A stretch of 64,000 nucleotides of DNA from NCBI RefSeq assembly GCF_003208655.1, contig NZ_QKLU01000007.1, positions 284,731-348,730 of the forward strand, written 5' to 3'. The notes below the pieces were generated by a model. That model saw nothing but the letters and a program-made list of their open reading frames with translations. It was not told where the DNA came from and ran no database searches. Made by a program: the position numbers and the translations under genes. How positions within the stretch are numbered: the first letter of the stretch is position 1; each line of letters starts with the position of its first letter. This document shows, piece after piece, positions 61,464 through 64,000 of the stretch. This DNA is from Pedobacter nutrimenti. GTDB lineage: Bacteria > Bacteroidota > Bacteroidia > Sphingobacteriales > Sphingobacteriaceae.

Positions 61464-64000
61464 ATGGTACAGACGATAAAAAAGATGAGAAAAACGATAT
61501 ACTTAAGTTTATGGGGAATGCTAATGGGCTTGCTACTTTTTCTCCTGCTTCCAGTAGCAGGTATGGCCCAAGAAACCAGCGGGACGTTAAACGGGACCGT
61601 ATTAGATGCTGCGGGCCAGCCCTTACCCGGGGCTTCGGTGATTGCAGTTCACCAGCCCTCGGGCACGCGTTATGCGACTTCAGCAGACGGGAAGGGGCGT
61701 TATTACCTGCCCAACCTTCGCATCGGTGGCCCCTATAGTGTAGAGGCCGCGATGATCAGCATGAGCAGCGAAAAGAAAGAAGGGATCACCATCCGTTTGG
61801 GGGCCTCTATAGTCTTAAATTTTGCCTTAAAAGACCAGGCGCAGCAGCTGTCCGAGGTGAGCATTAAGGCGACCAAACCAGGCGCCCGTGCCAGTACCTT
61901 TGGATCGGGTAAAAACATCAGTGCCGATCAGGTAAAAAACATGGCGACCGTGTCGCGGAGCATCACCGACATCACGCGTCTGGTTCCCCAGGCCACTAAA
62001 GACAACAGCTTTGGGGGGACCAACTTCCGCTACAACAACGTGACCATAGACGGGGCGATCAACAACGATGCGATCGGTTTCAGCCCTTCATTGGGCGGCC
62101 AGTCCGGAACTTCGGGCATGGCGGGCAGCTCGACGCGGACCAATCCGATATCCCTGGATGCGATTGAGGACATGCAGGTTTACCTGGCGCCCTACGATGT
62201 GAAGATCGGAAACTTTACCGGGGGTTCGGTAAATGCGGTGACCCGGAGCGGGACCAATAGCCTGAGCGGTTCGGTATACGGCTTTGGGCGCAATGCCACC
62301 TTAACAGGCAAAGACCGTGTAGGCACACTGGGGAAAATGAACAGTGACTTTTACGATTACCAGGCTGGTTTCCGGGTGGGGTTCCCTTTGATCAAAGACA
62401 AACTGTTCTTTTTCAGCAATGAGGAAATCACCAAAAGACAAGACCCCGCGCAGCTGAAAGCAGGGCAGAGCGAGACGGCCCAAATCCTGAGCTTGTCGGA
62501 TGCAAATGCGATCAGCGCTTCTAATCTGATGGCCGCCGGCACTGCAGGGGATTTCAATACCTATTCCAAATCCCATAAGTTTTTTAACCGCTTGGACTGG
62601 AACATCAATGAGCACCACCAGCTGGCGGTTCGAAACAATACGATCATCTCTGAGGCAACCCACATGGACCGAGACCAGCAGGACTTCCGTTTCAGCAGCA
62701 TGGGCTTTTTACAAAAGAACAACCAGAGCTCTACGGTTGCCGAGCTGAAAAGCCGGTTTGAACATGGGCTATCGGGCAATTTGCTGGTGGGTTATACGCG
62801 TGTGAACGATTCCAGGGACCCTTTGGGCGACCCGAGCTTGCCACAGGTGCAGATTGCCGGCCGTACGCCCGGTACGACGATTTACCTGGGCACGGACCGT
62901 GAGGCGAGTATTTTCAGGATGAAACAACGGACCCTGGAGCTGACGGGGAACCTGAGCTGGAACCTGGGCAAGCATACCCTGACCCTTGGTACCCACAATG
63001 AGCTGTATAAGATCAATTACGGATTTGTGAATGCCTGGAACGGCCGGGTAGACTACCTGAGCATAGAAGACTATTTAAACAACAACCCTTACCGGGTACG
63101 TGGCGCTTATAGTTACAGCAACAACAACCGGGAGTACATTCTGTCCAATCCCGGGGCCGTGTTCCATGTGAACATGTACAGTGCCTATATCCAGGACGAA
63201 ATCCGGGTATCCGACCAGCTGAAAGTGATCCCAGGCTTAAGGGCCGATATGACCGACTTGCCGACCAAACCGGACTTGAGCGATAAAGTACAAAATGCCC
63301 TGTCTGATCCTTATTTCGGGACAACGTATAGCTATACCCCTTTAAGCCGGATCGGGAACAAGTATTTGAACAAAGTACAGCTGTCGCCCCGGATTGGCTT
63401 CCGTTACGACTGGTTTGGGGACCAGCGGCTGATTGTCAGGGGTGGAGCCGGTCTGTTCACCGGGCGGATCCCGATGGCCTGGATAGCCTATGCGTTTTAC
63501 AACACCGGAGACAGCTTTGGAGGCTTTGACCAGAAAGCGGACCAGAAACCTTTTGTACCGGGGAGTAACCCCCTTAAGGGCGGGGCCAATGGGATCGGGG
63601 ACTTCATTGCGGCCAATGGCGCAGTGACAGGCAACCGCAACAGCGGGAAAACGCAGGCGGACCTGATTGACAATGGCTTTGTGATGCCGCAGGTGCTTCG
63701 GACCAGTTTAGGGGTTGACTATACCACTGCCAGTCAGTGGAAATTCACCCTGGAAGGGATCTACACCAAAAACATCAAAGATGTACTTTTCCAGCAGCTG
63801 AACGTGCAGGACAACCCAACCTATTATGCTTATGACACCAAGCATCAGCAACCGGTGTACAGCGGAACGGTAGACCCTCGTTTTTCCAATACCTATCTGT
63901 TGAGCAATACGAGCAAAGGTTACCGCTACAGTCTGACCGGAAGCATCAGCAAAAGCATAGCCGATGTGTTGCAGGCTTCGGTTTCCTATACCTATGGAGC
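61464..64000 (+). CDS. Oar-like TonB-dependent receptor (N-terminal part, runs off the window)
   Basis: The frame is open from ATG 61464 (or 61485) to the end, about 845 codons. The signal peptide ends LPVAGMAQ. A carboxypeptidase-regulatory-like domain follows (LNGTVLDAAGQPLPGASVIA, about 40-125). The plug (about 140-270) holds ITDITRLVPQATKDNS and the Oar-type NNVTIDGAINNDAIG, then the barrel starts. Oar receptors are OmpA-related exporters or receptors tied to development and surface protein display in Bacteroidota. It has no STN domain, so no direct link to the upstream FecR-type protein is required. Base composition rises to over half GC across most of it, unlike the genes before it. Confidence 0.92.
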   Translation, partial: MVQTIKKMRKTIYLSLWGMLMGLLLFLLLPVAGMAQETSGTLNGTVLDAAGQPLPGASVIAVHQPSGTRYATSADGKGRYYLPNLRIGGPYSVEAAMISMSSEKKEGITIRLGASIVLNFALKDQAQQLSEVSIKATKPGARASTFGSGKNISADQVKNMATVSRSITDITRLVPQATKDNSFGGTNFRYNNVTIDGAINNDAIGFSPSLGGQSGTSGMAGSSTRTNPISLDAIEDMQVYLAPYDVKIGNFTGGSVNAVTRSGTNSLSGSVYGFGRNATLTGKDRVGTLGKMNSDFYDYQAGFRVGFPLIKDKLFFFSNEEITKRQDPAQLKAGQSETAQILSLSDANAISASNLMAAGTAGDFNTYSKSHKFFNRLDWNINEHHQLAVRNNTIISEATHMDRDQQDFRFSSMGFLQKNNQSSTVAELKSRFEHGLSGNLLVGYTRVNDSRDPLGDPSLPQVQIAGRTPGTTIYLGTDREASIFRMKQRTLELTGNLSWNLGKHTLTLGTHNELYKINYGFVNAWNGRVDYLSIEDYLNNNPYRVRGAYSYSNNNREYILSNPGAVFHVNMYSAYIQDEIRVSDQLKVIPGLRADMTDLPTKPDLSDKVQNALSDPYFGTTYSYTPLSRIGNKYLNKVQLSPRIGFRYDWFGDQRLIVRGGAGLFTGRIPMAWIAYAFYNTGDSFGGFDQKADQKPFVPGSNPLKGGANGIGDFIAANGAVTGNRNSGKTQADLIDNGFVMPQVLRTSLGVDYTTASQWKFTLEGIYTKNIKDVLFQQLNVQDNPTYYAYDTKHQQPVYSGTVDPRFSNTYLLSNTSKGYRYSLTGSISKSIADVLQASVSYTYG

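Noticed and set aside
61511..61738. A 75-codon frame near the Oar-like receptor start
   Set aside because: It is out of frame with the receptor, whose signal peptide and domain order fit clearly.

Overview
The window looks like a chromosomal segment from a member of the Bacteroidota, most likely Sphingobacteriaceae and Pedobacter-like. Four things suggest this: many promoters read as TAnnTTTG with little or no Shine-Dalgarno sequence; large TonB-dependent receptors sit with a FecI/FecR-type sigma/anti-sigma pair; MacB/FtsX permeases of about 800 residues occur as paralogues; and Rho carries the asparagine-rich N-terminal insertion typical of the phylum. The species assignment is inference. 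Almost all coding sequence can be assigned to a family. I see no phage, no complete insertion sequence, no CRISPR array and no restriction or defence island.

Region 1 (1-9.7 kb) is an exporter and signalling cluster: the end of one ABC permease, a full permease, a LytS-type histidine kinase overlapping its LytTR response regulator, an unusual phospholipase-like protein with a barrel-like tail, then a MacB/LolD-type ATPase with another permease. Region 2 (9.8-26.8 kb) is mixed single genes: a BtuF-like binding protein without a signal peptide, two DinB-type proteins, an OmpA lipoprotein, an M1 aminopeptidase, a GNAT acetyltransferase, a Nudix hydrolase, an S9 prolyl oligopeptidase, an Lrp regulator divergent from a histidine decarboxylase, PhoH, a thioredoxin-reductase-like enzyme, an HD hydrolase and a GIY-YIG-like protein. 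Two gene-free stretches here (about 19.95-20.13 kb and 22.5-23.03 kb) end in intrinsic terminators and may hold an RNA gene or coding relic.

Region 3 (27-46.1 kb) is housekeeping: tRNA-Leu(UAG), trigger factor, clpP-clpX, AMP nucleosidase, a minus-strand block of polX, a family 9 glycosyltransferase and a SixA-like phosphatase, sppA divergent from folK, an Hpt protein, pssA, rho, pyrF, a PspC protein, ftsK, a LolA-like protein, a metallo-hydrolase and tRNA-Leu(GAG). A shrunken M16-type protein and a two-component gene pair follow.

Region 4 (49.8-64 kb) is the most distinctive accessory locus. An ECF sigma factor and a FecR-type anti-sigma factor precede a TonB-dependent receptor with an N-terminal STN signalling domain. 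Five tightly packed predicted lipoproteins follow: two that are DUF4397-like or unknown, then three fasciclin (FAS1) proteins with two FAS1 domains each. No SusD and no glycan hydrolase is present. The simplest model is a surface-signalling receptor that switches on its own operon and carries a multi-lipoprotein surface assembly in place of SusD; its substrate is unknown. The window ends inside a second, Oar-like TonB-dependent receptor whose GC content rises sharply compared with its neighbours.
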